Shown here in pieces: positions 7,692 to 15,564 of a stretch of DNA of 17,344 nucleotides. The translations under genes and the position numbers were made by a program. Origin of the DNA: an uncultured Flammeovirgaceae bacterium. Lineage in GTDB: Bacteria > Bacteroidota > Bacteroidia > Cytophagales > Cyclobacteriaceae. The stretch's first letter is position 1, and every line of letters starts with the position of its first letter. The stretch covers positions 1 through 17,344 of the forward strand of contig CAKZPJ010000058.1 of assembly GCA_937138955.1 (NCBI GenBank). The letters run 5' to 3'. Below the pieces are notes generated by a model, which was not told the origin of the DNA, did no database searches, and saw only the letters and a program-made list of their open reading frames with translations.

Positions 7692-9650
7692 TCAGTCATC
7701 CAACGAATTAATCCACTTGGCAATCTGCAAGGCTTCTTCTTTCGGTACCTGGGGCATGGGAGCCATAGGAGTATAATCCGGCCAATTTTGGGGTTGGGGA
7801 TTATATATTAGTTCTACGATTTTTTCGTTGCTGTACTTGCGCTTGGCTACTTCTTTAAAGGCTGGGCCAACCTGCCGTTCGTTGGCCTGATGGCAGGCGG
7901 TACAGGTATTTTTTACCAGCAACGGCTCAATGTCAGCGTAAACAGGAACAGCACTCGCGTTGGGATCATCAGGAGTGGTAATAGCTACTTGAGTTCTACT
8001 TTTTGTAGCAGGCTTAGTTGTGCTTTTAGAGCGGGTAGTAATCCACTCACTATCAGGAAGCTTCTCACCTTCGGGAATATTGTTGAGCGTATAGTAACCA
8101 GTAGGGTGGAGTAGTTTATGACCGCTTTCAGCAGATTTTATTCCGGTAGCTATGAGTTCGTGAATATAGTACTGCCGAAGATTATCTACTTTCACCCGCA
8201 CGGATTTTCCATCTTCCGAGACTTTCACTCCCGCCACCGCGAGAGATTCATCATTCACCGTAGGGCTTCCGTACACGGCGTGGTACTTATAAATAAAGCT
8301 CCGTCCCCCGTAGGTATTTAAATCTTCCGCCGACTTCCGGTCTACCGGATGCGTGAAGTGAATGGTAAACCCATCCGGTTCAGCCCGCACAGTTTGCATT
8401 TCAAACGGTGTTTCACCTGTCCAGACCAAGCGTTCTAGTCCGGCATTTTGGGTTCCGGCTGAACCCCAACCCCGGTTAGTCTCTCCTACATAGAGAGAGC
8501 CATTGCCGCCCCAGGTCATCCGCAGTACGCCTGACTGAAATCCTGACCGAAAATCAAAGGCTACTCCTTGGTATTCACCCTTTACTTTTTCTAGCGAAAC
8601 TCGCATGATTTTACTTTGTCCTTGGTCGCCAACTAAAAGCTGACCACTGAAAGGGCCAAATTCACCTTCACTTTCGTCCACCAGAATTTCTGAATTAGAA
8701 ATACCCAGAATACCGTGGGGCAACCACACAGCAGGAAGTTTCACTTCGGGAAAAGCTTTGCTAGCCTCGTAAAGGAAATCGGGATCTTCTTCATCCGCTA
8801 CATTCTCCGGCTTCACGTAGCGACCGTTCTGCTTTACTTGGCGCATATCAATTTGAGCGTAGAACTCTTGCTCAGTTAAATCAATCGGGGAGTTTTCTTT
8901 CTCCGCCCAAGCTAATCCGGCCGGATGACCGGAGAAGCTGCCTTCAGTGATGTGCCAAACCCCACCGGAGCCCATCCAGTCGCCTTGATTTTCGGTATAG
9001 AAAAATTCGCCATCAACGATTCCTAAACCACAAGGCGAGCGCATTCCGGTGGCCCAGGGTTGCATCTCACCTTCGGGAGTAATTCGCATAGTCCAGCCTC
9101 GCCAGGGAACCCGACTCTCGCCTCGCCACCACTCTTGGCTTCCGAAAGCGACATTTCCGGTTACCATCATATTGCCATCGGGCAAAAATTTGGGGCCGTA
9201 GGAGTATTCGTGGTAATGCCCGGAAAGTGGCCACTGATAAATGGTCTCGTACCGATCCGCTCGATCATCGCCGTTGGTATCGGTAAGTTTGGTAAGCTCG
9301 CCCCGTTGTACGGTATAAAAAGCGTTATCGCGGTAGGTTAATCCCAGCGGCTCGTGTAATCCGGTAGCAAAGCGGGTATAACGCGGGAGTGTACCTTCGT
9401 ACATATTCGGATTCTCTATCAGAAAAACATCGCCTCGGCGGGTGCATAGCGCAATCCGTCCGTCGGGTAAGGTAGTAAGTCCACCGACTTCTAGCAGTAC
9501 GTCTTCGGGAGTAGGTATTGTTATAATCTGATAATAGTCGTCTTCGGTGGGCGCATCCGAAGACTGAGCATTTAGAAAAGACGACCCTGAGAACAACAAA
9601 GTGAAAACGAGCAGTGAGCGGAATTTATACAAATACATAGTTGATAGCAT
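7692..9650 (-). CDS. Secreted beta-propeller (sugar dehydrogenase-like) with C-terminal cytochrome c domain
   Basis: With the ATG at 9648-9650 the protein has 652 residues and a signal peptide ending near FLNAQ (about residue 29). A beta-propeller related to glucose/sorbosone dehydrogenases follows: GLTTLPDGRIALCTRRGDVF, LHEPLGLTY, SYGPKFLPDGNMMVTGN, GMRSPCGLG. A beta-domain precedes a cytochrome c domain with CTACH (Cys583, Cys586, His587) and axial Met candidates at 629 or 632 (MAPM). This suggests periplasmic oxidation of a sugar or glycoside with electrons passed to haem. The cofactor of the propeller cannot be read from sequence. The frame is open upstream to 9812, but that part overlaps the preceding gene and hides the signal peptide. 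A second ATG at 9636-9638 is possible. The start is one base after the stop of the DUF1080 gene, indicating translational coupling. Confidence 0.87.
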   Translation of the reverse strand: MLSTMYLYKFRSLLVFTLLFSGSSFLNAQSSDAPTEDDYYQIITIPTPEDVLLEVGGLTTLPDGRIALCTRRGDVFLIENPNMYEGTLPRYTRFATGLHEPLGLTYRDNAFYTVQRGELTKLTDTNGDDRADRYETIYQWPLSGHYHEYSYGPKFLPDGNMMVTGNVAFGSQEWWRGESRVPWRGWTMRITPEGEMQPWATGMRSPCGLGIVDGEFFYTENQGDWMGSGGVWHITEGSFSGHPAGLAWAEKENSPIDLTEQEFYAQIDMRQVKQNGRYVKPENVADEEDPDFLYEASKAFPEVKLPAVWLPHGILGISNSEILVDESEGEFGPFSGQLLVGDQGQSKIMRVSLEKVKGEYQGVAFDFRSGFQSGVLRMTWGGNGSLYVGETNRGWGSAGTQNAGLERLVWTGETPFEMQTVRAEPDGFTIHFTHPVDRKSAEDLNTYGGRSFIYKYHAVYGSPTVNDESLAVAGVKVSEDGKSVRVKVDNLRQYYIHELIATGIKSAESGHKLLHPTGYYTLNNIPEGEKLPDSEWITTRSKSTTKPATKSRTQVAITTPDDPNASAVPVYADIEPLLVKNTCTACHQANERQVGPAFKEVAKRKYSNEKIVELIYNPQPQNWPDYTPMAPMPQVPKEEALQIAKWINSLDD

Positions 9651-9651
9651 A

Positions 9652-11565
9652 TTACCAGATGATTGAATAAGCGAATGAAGAGTTTTGAAGCGAGGCGACC
9701 AATTCTTGCTTCTGATTAATCGTACGAACCGTAGCTGATCCGCCGGAAGCCGGGCGAATAAAATACTGCTGATCAATAGCGTAGCTTCCGTCGGGCATGG
9801 ACTGAATCTCATTGCCTTCGGCCAGTTTTACGTAGGTTTCACCGATAGCCTCGCCTTCCGTTAAGGTAAGTGTCCGGGTTAGCATCTTTCCGTTTTCATC
9901 AGCCCGAATGTGGTCTTCCAGCGTTTTTCCATCGTGCTGATATATAAATATAGGTAGGCTAGTTTCAGCGTCAATTCGGTAACCGTTGCTTTGCCAATCT
10001 CCGGCTTCGTTAATTTCAGTTGGGAAGGGTGCGTTAGAATCTGAGAGATTAGCTAAGGAGGTGCTAGGAAAAAGATACTGTACTGCACCGCGTGGGCGGA
10101 AAGAACCATCGCCTCGTCGGTACCACATGGGAGTGGCATTCAAAAACTCCCCTCGCCATACACAGACCGGAGTTCCAGTAGTCAGATTATAGACAAAATG
10201 GGCACCACTAGGTTCACCAACCCCAATCGTGTGTGTTAATCGTTGCGATTGATTGCCTTGGTAGTCCATAAAAGCCCTAAGCATCCGAGGTTCATCGGCT
10301 ACCTTCACGTAGATTGGACCAGTCTCAGGAACATCCGGCTGATACGAGTTAGGATTGTGCAATGGGCGCGGATAAGAATCAGTACTAAAGAAACCTATTC
10401 GAGTCGGCCATTGAGGCGTTTCTTTGAAGTAAGTAAGTCGGAATGGGGTTTCGCCCTCTGGTAAGCTGAGCGTTAGTTGATTTTTTGTATTCCGACCGTC
10501 AAAATTATTAGGTTCAACTTTCATCTCACCATTTACTTCTAGCATTACTCGACCAACGTAATTCAATTGAAACTGGTAGTCGCTGGCTTCGGAAGTGCTG
10601 AGAGTTCCTTCGTAAATTACTGTGAAGTCGTCATCAACTCCCGGCACATCAGTAGTCAGCTGATTGAGCGTTCCTTCCTGAGCTGGTTGAGCACTGCTCA
10701 GTGAATCTACCTTAGCAGAAGCCGTTTCGTAGACTTTATAACTAATATCAGTAAGCTGTACATCTGATTCTTCCATTAATCGATACTTGATGTTACGAAA
10801 GGCTACCGGACCGTGATCTCCCTGTATCATGATCGGACCTTGGGCTACTTCGTTCTTCTCTACCGGACCGCCCGTTGGCAAAGGTACCTCCACATTTTCG
10901 TGTATGCGTTCGCCGTTCAGATCAACGTATACGAAGCGGGCGTTGGAAGTTTTATTACCGCTTTCATCAAACTTAGGAGCTTGGAAAGCAATTTTCATGG
11001 TTTGCCACAGACCAGGAGCTTTAGCCGCATTGGTCAGAGGTGCTTTACCCATGTATATTTTTCCGGGTTCTTCTTCCCAATTTCGGTAGATACCACCAAT
11101 ATCTCCGTAGCGCGGTTTCTTTACCCCCCAGCTATCCAGAAGCTGAACTTCATAGCGACCCTGAAGATAAACCCCCGAGTTAGAACCTTTAGGCATCATC
11201 ACCTCCAGCTCCAGCAAAATGTCGCCGTGTTCCCAGGTGGTAAGCAGATGATCTTTAGTGGTTTCATCGTTCATGTTCAGCAAAATGCCCGTTCCGGCTT
11301 CGTAACGAACGGGACCCTGCTGAGCCGCGGTATCATCGGATTTTTTTGATTTCTTTTTTTTCTTCTTCTTCGATTCTGCCGTGGATTCCTCCTGATGGAT
11401 ATCAACGTTGGGGTCAATGGTGATTGAACCTACCACCATCCAGTTGCCCGCTTGTTTTTGGAAAGCAGAGAGATCATCCAGCGAAACAGATTTCATGGGA
11501 ACCTGTTGCGCCATTAGCGCCAGGGATGTGAATAAAGAAAGTAATAAAAGGAAAGGTTGTCTCAT
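9652..11565 (-). CDS. Secreted DUF1080 (3-keto-disaccharide hydrolase-like) protein with PA14-like and C-terminal beta-domains
   Basis: The chosen ATG (11563-11565) gives 637 residues with a clean signal peptide (MRQPFLLLLSLFTSLALMAQ); the TTG at 11580 is a weaker start. The DUF1080/PF06439 concanavalin-like domain spans about residues 30-265 (LLELEVMMPKGSNSGVYLQG, YEVQLLDSWG, GPIMIQGDHGPVAFRNIKYR). Some members hydrolyse 3-keto-glycosides. It is interrupted near residues 64-77 by a Lys-rich insertion coded by A8 and A7 tracts. Residues about 300-400 resemble a PA14 domain (YQFQLNYVGRVMLEVNGE). The last 220 residues are a further beta-rich region (TGTPVCVWRGEFLNATPMW) seen with such proteins but without a name I can give. 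It is the first gene of a two-gene operon with the cytochrome-linked propeller. Confidence 0.85.
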   Translation of the reverse strand: MRQPFLLLLSLFTSLALMAQQVPMKSVSLDDLSAFQKQAGNWMVVGSITIDPNVDIHQEESTAESKKKKKKKSKKSDDTAAQQGPVRYEAGTGILLNMNDETTKDHLLTTWEHGDILLELEVMMPKGSNSGVYLQGRYEVQLLDSWGVKKPRYGDIGGIYRNWEEEPGKIYMGKAPLTNAAKAPGLWQTMKIAFQAPKFDESGNKTSNARFVYVDLNGERIHENVEVPLPTGGPVEKNEVAQGPIMIQGDHGPVAFRNIKYRLMEESDVQLTDISYKVYETASAKVDSLSSAQPAQEGTLNQLTTDVPGVDDDFTVIYEGTLSTSEASDYQFQLNYVGRVMLEVNGEMKVEPNNFDGRNTKNQLTLSLPEGETPFRLTYFKETPQWPTRIGFFSTDSYPRPLHNPNSYQPDVPETGPIYVKVADEPRMLRAFMDYQGNQSQRLTHTIGVGEPSGAHFVYNLTTGTPVCVWRGEFLNATPMWYRRGDGSFRPRGAVQYLFPSTSLANLSDSNAPFPTEINEAGDWQSNGYRIDAETSLPIFIYQHDGKTLEDHIRADENGKMLTRTLTLTEGEAIGETYVKLAEGNEIQSMPDGSYAIDQQYFIRPASGGSATVRTINQKQELVASLQNSSFAYSIIW

Positions 11566-11577
11566 GGTGTATTGATG

Positions 11578-11609
11578 CAAAATGAAAATTTCGGTCGGAA
11601 ATATACAAA
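11578..11609 (-). promoter_or_regulatory. Candidate promoter of the DUF1080-propeller operon
   Basis: On the minus strand TTTG (11609-11606), a 19-base spacer and TTCATTTT then G (11586-11578). The -7 element differs from TAnnTTTT(G) at the second base. The transcript would start about 8 bases before the ATG at 11565, which supports that ATG over the TTG at 11580. Confidence 0.35.
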
Positions 11610-11766
11610 GAAAATGATAGATGAAGGGTTTTGATAAGCTCAGATATTGATTCTAACAGACTGCATATCATTTATGTTTATACCCGAAAAAAGGTGACGT
11701 TTAGCCTAAGTGAAGAAGTGCTGTTTAGTGGCTCTAGATGGCGACAGAAATAGATAGTTTATGTAC

Positions 11767-11781
11767 ATTGATGCAATCAAT
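11767..11781. promoter_or_regulatory. Palindromic operator candidate upstream of the FAD oxidoreductase gene
   Basis: ATTGAT-GCA-ATCAAT is a perfect dyad 32 bases before the ATG at 11814. The half-site with its centre, ATTGATGCAA, recurs exactly at 11571-11580, next to the start of the divergent DUF1080 gene, and ATTGAT occurs again near 11647. The 248-base intergenic region may therefore bind one regulator controlling both directions. No regulator gene is in the window. Confidence 0.35.
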
Positions 11782-11813
11782 CTTCTGGTTTTCAATAAAA
11801 GTTTATTTAAGCT

Positions 11814-13739
11814 ATGCTCCTAAAATCTGTGCTCTCTCTAGGACTCACTTTATGGTTAACAACAATATCAGCTTTCGGACAAAAGAATAGTTCTTCCCGA
11901 GAATACGATTTAGTTATAGTAGGAGCAACCTTCTCAGGAATTGCTGCGGCGATCAATGCGGCTGAATATGGTCATAGCATTGCACTGGTAGAAGAACATG
12001 ATCAGATAGGCGGACTAATGACCGGCGGGCTTTCCAATACCGATTTCATTTCGTTTGAGTCGTTGAGTGGTACTTTTCTGGATTATACAAAGCGAATAGA
12101 ACAATACTATATTGATAAGTACGGAGCAAAATCTACCCAAGTGGAAGATTGCCATGCCGGAATTCACGCTGAGCCCTTTGTGACCCTAAAAATATTACGA
12201 GAGATGCTGGCGGAGCATTCCAATATTCGGGTATATCTTAACCACCGGCTTAAGCAGGTTTCTCTCGGTCAACCTCAGCAGCAACTACGACGCATTGAAA
12301 GTATCAAGTGTGTCGATCTAGTTGAGAATGAAACTATAGAACTAGCGGGAAAAGTATTTTTAGATGCAACCTACGAAGGAGATTTAGCCGCTTTTGCCGG
12401 AGCAGATTACCGAGTTGGCCGTGAGTCGCGGCAGGAATACGGCGAGCCACTGGCTGGACACATTTTCTATCAAGGAGGAAGAATTTTAAATGGTAGTACT
12501 GGCGAAGGTGATCACCGAGTGCAGGGTTATAATTTTCGGCTAATTATGACGGACGATCCAGATAACCGTCGTCTGATTGATCAGCCTGACAACTATCATC
12601 GCGAAGAATATTTACCAATAGCGGAAGTGCTTCAGGATAAGAAGGTAAGTCAGGTTTTTGCCACTAGAGGGCGAGATGCTATTTTACGAGCCCAAATGAT
12701 CCCCAATCGAAAAGCTGATGTTAATGACATTAAAAATGCTCCGGTACGGATTGCCATGTTAGGAGAGAATTATGCTTACCCTGAAGGTAGTCCTAAACGT
12801 AGAGCCGACATTGTTAAGCAGCATAAAGAACACATTTTAGGTTTGCTGTATTACCTTCAAAATGATCTGGAGGTTCCTGAAAAATACCGTCAGGAAGCTC
12901 GAGAGTGGGGACTAGCAAAAGACGAGTTCGTTGATAATGACAACTTTCCCACCCGATTGTATATTCGGGAGGCACGCCGAATTATGGGCGAGCACATCTT
13001 TACCCAGCACGATGCTACCCCACAGCAGGGAACACTGATTGTACCGTTTAGAACGGACGCTATCGCGATTGGTGACTATGCCCTGAACTGCCACGGCGTG
13101 CAACCTCCTTCACTCTATTCCTCAGTAGCCGAAGGAGATTATAACTTTATTCCGCCGCCGTTTCAGATTCCTTTTGGAGTTATTGTTCCTCGGCAATTTT
13201 CCAATTTGCTAGTTTCGGTAGCTGTGTCCAGTAGTCACGTAGGCTTTAGTGGGTTGAGGCTGGAACCAGTATGGACATCGTTGGGACAGGCGGCTGGGTT
13301 AACAGCCCATTTAGCTCTGGAGCATGAACAGCCCGTAAAAAATGTGGATATTAACAAGCTGCAAGATTTACTGCATCAGCATAAATCTAAAACTACTTAT
13401 GTTTCAGATATCGATGGTGACTCACCCTTTTTTGAGGCCACTCAGTTTCTGGGTGTTCGCGGTTATCTGCATGATCTTTACACATTAGATACCCTGGCGA
13501 TGGTAGATACTGTCACCTATCGAAGCCTGTGGGGTGGTCAGTACGCGGCTGCCTATCCCTTTCATGAACTGGAACCGGAAAAAGAGTTAGAAGATGATCT
13601 GGCTCAACGTTGGATTCAACGGTTGAAAACCGAGGGTAAGCAAGCCCAGGCTAGAGAGTATTTGCGAGCCACATCTACTCCCTCCCGCGGCGACTTCCTA
13701 CAGAAAATCTATGAGCTGGAAAGTGAGAAGTCGAACTAG
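11814..13739 (+). CDS. Exported FAD-dependent oxidoreductase (FAD_oxidored family)
   Basis: The 641-residue protein has a signal peptide ending near SAFGQ (about residue 23). A Rossmann FAD-binding motif follows: YDLVIVGATFSGIAAAINAA (31-50), with Glu60 at the end of the second strand and IGGLMTGGLSNTD (65-77). The glycine pattern is G-A-T-F-S-G, without the middle glycine of GxGxxG. As I recall, related exported oxidoreductases (sometimes misannotated xanthan lyase) share the GxTxSG form. A C-terminal FAD motif (SGLRLEPVWTSLGQAAG) lies near residues 477-495. The substrate is unknown, possibly a carbohydrate given the neighbours. Export of a flavoprotein implies Tat export or cofactor loading outside; no twin-arginine is visible. 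It is divergent from the DUF1080 operon, and its stop is 3 bases from that of the facing sulfatase. Confidence 0.87.
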   Translation: MLLKSVLSLGLTLWLTTISAFGQKNSSSREYDLVIVGATFSGIAAAINAAEYGHSIALVEEHDQIGGLMTGGLSNTDFISFESLSGTFLDYTKRIEQYYIDKYGAKSTQVEDCHAGIHAEPFVTLKILREMLAEHSNIRVYLNHRLKQVSLGQPQQQLRRIESIKCVDLVENETIELAGKVFLDATYEGDLAAFAGADYRVGRESRQEYGEPLAGHIFYQGGRILNGSTGEGDHRVQGYNFRLIMTDDPDNRRLIDQPDNYHREEYLPIAEVLQDKKVSQVFATRGRDAILRAQMIPNRKADVNDIKNAPVRIAMLGENYAYPEGSPKRRADIVKQHKEHILGLLYYLQNDLEVPEKYRQEAREWGLAKDEFVDNDNFPTRLYIREARRIMGEHIFTQHDATPQQGTLIVPFRTDAIAIGDYALNCHGVQPPSLYSSVAEGDYNFIPPPFQIPFGVIVPRQFSNLLVSVAVSSSHVGFSGLRLEPVWTSLGQAAGLTAHLALEHEQPVKNVDINKLQDLLHQHKSKTTYVSDIDGDSPFFEATQFLGVRGYLHDLYTLDTLAMVDTVTYRSLWGGQYAAAYPFHELEPEKELEDDLAQRWIQRLKTEGKQAQAREYLRATSTPSRGDFLQKIYELESEKSN

Positions 13740-13742
13740 CCG

Positions 13743-15488
13743 CTAATCAGTCTGCTTGATTTCTACCCAAAACGGAAAAATTCTTTTGCCTTTTACTTCA
13801 TAAAAAGGAATAAGGTCGCCTTTCATTTGGGGTAAGTATACATTTTTCATCACTAAAGTTTCGGCATCAGAATATGGGTTTTTCAAACGTTGAATAAGCG
13901 TTTCCGCCTCAAGCATCATTTGCCCTCCGGATTCTACTGGGTTCAGAAAGCGAAAGCTTAGATCGTAGTATCCTTCATGTATTACTTCTACTAGCCACTT
14001 ACCAAAAACATCCTCCTGTGCCCAGATACCTCGCTCCCCACTCGCATCATTCCGATTTAGATAAATGGGGTAATCAGCGTTATCCCCAATGACTACTGCC
14101 GGCGGATTAATCAGATTGGGCGATTGAATGAGTTCGTAAAAATGCTGATCGAGTTGATTTTTTAACTCTTTGGCTATTTCGGGCTGTTCACTTATTAGGT
14201 TCTGCTGTTCGTAGGGATCATCCAGTAAGTTGAACAGTTCAAAATCATCGGGTTCGGCGTCGTAAGAAGTATGTCCAACTAGCTTATAATTTCCCCGCTG
14301 CAAAGCGGTATTATGATATAGTTCAGGATATTTTCGAGTCCAGTAAAAGAAAAGAGAGCGATCAGCCCAATTAACCGTATTGCCTTGCAACAAAGGAAGC
14401 CAGCTTTTACCATCAATCATACGATTAGTGGGAAGTTGAGCATTACACAGATCAGCCAGAGTGGGCAGCATATCCATATGCACGGTAGGAATTTCAATAT
14501 CTCGGCTTTCGGAAAACTGATTGGGGTACCGCATGAAGAACGGAACTCGTACTCCGCCTCGGTACACCGAACCTTTCCGTCCGCGCATACCGGCTACGTA
14601 GCGTCTTTGTTGAGGGCCATTATCTGTCATAAAAATAACAATCGTATTATCGGCAATATCCAGTTCATCTAACGTACTGAAAACCTTCCCGAGATTATCA
14701 TCAATATTGGTCACCATCCCGTACACCTTCCGAGCGTCTTCTTTATCTTTTTCGCTCATCTCGGGATGGGGGAGATCACCATCGAGTCCTGCTGAAGGGT
14801 CAATGTCTTTATACATTTGATAGTATTTGTCCGGCACTTGTAGTGGAGTGTGCGGGGCATTGAACGACAGGTAGCAAAAAAACGGACTGGATTGATTCTG
14901 CTTAATAAACTCAATGGCTTGTTCAGCAAAAATATCGGAGCAGTAACCATCGTAGGCTTGCTGCTCACCGTTATGCCACAGCACCGGATCAAAGTAGCTA
15001 CTATCTTTTTGAAAGTAGGTGGTAAAATCTCCCACTTGCCCCATCCCGCCCGATAGGTGAATAACCGACTCATCAAAACCCTGATCGTTCGGCCGGCTGG
15101 GGTAGTTATCGCCCAAGTGCCACTTACCAAAAATGCCGGTGCGATAGTTAGCTCCTTTCAGCATCTCAGCAATGGTAACTTCCGAGGGCGCCATCGTCGC
15201 ACCACCATTGTAGGTATCGTGTACTCCAGTGCGTAGCGAGTAGCGTCCGGTCATGAGGCTGGAGCGAGTAGGAGCGCAAACCGGCGAGACATAGAAGTTG
15301 GTAAGCCGAACGCTCTCCTGAGCGAGTTGGTCAATTACCGGAGTTTTAACGTGCGGATTTCCGGTAAACCCCAAATCTCCGTAACCCTGATCGTCGGTAA
15401 TGATTAGTAGTACGTTGGGTTGGGTGGGTGTTTGAGAAAGGCTGATTAAAGAAGTTAGGAAGAAAAATAGTGTTAGTAGACTTTTCAT
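13743..15488 (-). CDS. Secreted family S1 sulfatase (arylsulfatase-like), intact
   Basis: The enzyme has 581 residues, with a signal peptide ending near SLISLSQ. It has every expected S1 landmark: TDDQGYGD (Asp32, Asp33 metal ligands), the formylglycine motif CAPTR (Cys71), GKWHLG (Lys122, His124), APHTP (His213), TDNG (Asp289, Asn290) and Lys305. The C-terminal subdomain ends in a beta-rich extension of about 100 residues. It hydrolyses sulfate esters after Cys71 is oxidised to formylglycine by an anaerobic (anSME) or FGE-type maturase, neither encoded here. The exact sulfated sugar cannot be deduced. It is clearly a different sulfatase from the interrupted one at 3949 (CAPTR versus CSPSR, divergent sequence). 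It lies 76 bases downstream of the HAD gene on the same strand. Confidence 0.95.
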   Translation of the reverse strand: MKSLLTLFFFLTSLISLSQTPTQPNVLLIITDDQGYGDLGFTGNPHVKTPVIDQLAQESVRLTNFYVSPVCAPTRSSLMTGRYSLRTGVHDTYNGGATMAPSEVTIAEMLKGANYRTGIFGKWHLGDNYPSRPNDQGFDESVIHLSGGMGQVGDFTTYFQKDSSYFDPVLWHNGEQQAYDGYCSDIFAEQAIEFIKQNQSSPFFCYLSFNAPHTPLQVPDKYYQMYKDIDPSAGLDGDLPHPEMSEKDKEDARKVYGMVTNIDDNLGKVFSTLDELDIADNTIVIFMTDNGPQQRRYVAGMRGRKGSVYRGGVRVPFFMRYPNQFSESRDIEIPTVHMDMLPTLADLCNAQLPTNRMIDGKSWLPLLQGNTVNWADRSLFFYWTRKYPELYHNTALQRGNYKLVGHTSYDAEPDDFELFNLLDDPYEQQNLISEQPEIAKELKNQLDQHFYELIQSPNLINPPAVVIGDNADYPIYLNRNDASGERGIWAQEDVFGKWLVEVIHEGYYDLSFRFLNPVESGGQMMLEAETLIQRLKNPYSDAETLVMKNVYLPQMKGDLIPFYEVKGKRIFPFWVEIKQTD

Positions 15489-15513
15489 AAAGTAGTGCTA
15501 AGGTTGAGTACGG

Positions 15514-15542
15514 CAAAATAATCATCTCTCGATAATGGCAAA
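15514..15542 (-). promoter_or_regulatory. Possible promoter of the intact sulfatase gene
   Basis: On the minus strand TTTG (15542-15539) and TTATTTTG (15521-15514) are separated by 17 bases. The -7 element has one mismatch and the spacer is shorter than the usual 19-21, so this is weak. It is the only promoter-like sequence in the 76-base gap after the HAD gene. Confidence 0.25.
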
Positions 15543-15564
15543 AAAAGCAACGATCTAAGATGAT

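Noticed and set aside
9651..9812. N-terminal extension of the propeller gene to an ATG at 9812
   Set aside because: It overlaps the coding end of the DUF1080 gene and places 54 non-signal residues before an obvious signal peptide.
10813..11349. 178-residue plus-strand ORF
   Set aside because: It is antisense to the DUF1080 domain coding sequence and has no protein-like features of its own.
11566..11580. TTG start for the DUF1080 gene
   Set aside because: The ATG 15 bases later starts directly with a clean signal peptide, and the TTG overlaps the likely -7 element.
14756..15130. 124-residue minus-strand ORF in another frame
   Set aside because: It is an alternative-frame shadow of the intact sulfatase gene.
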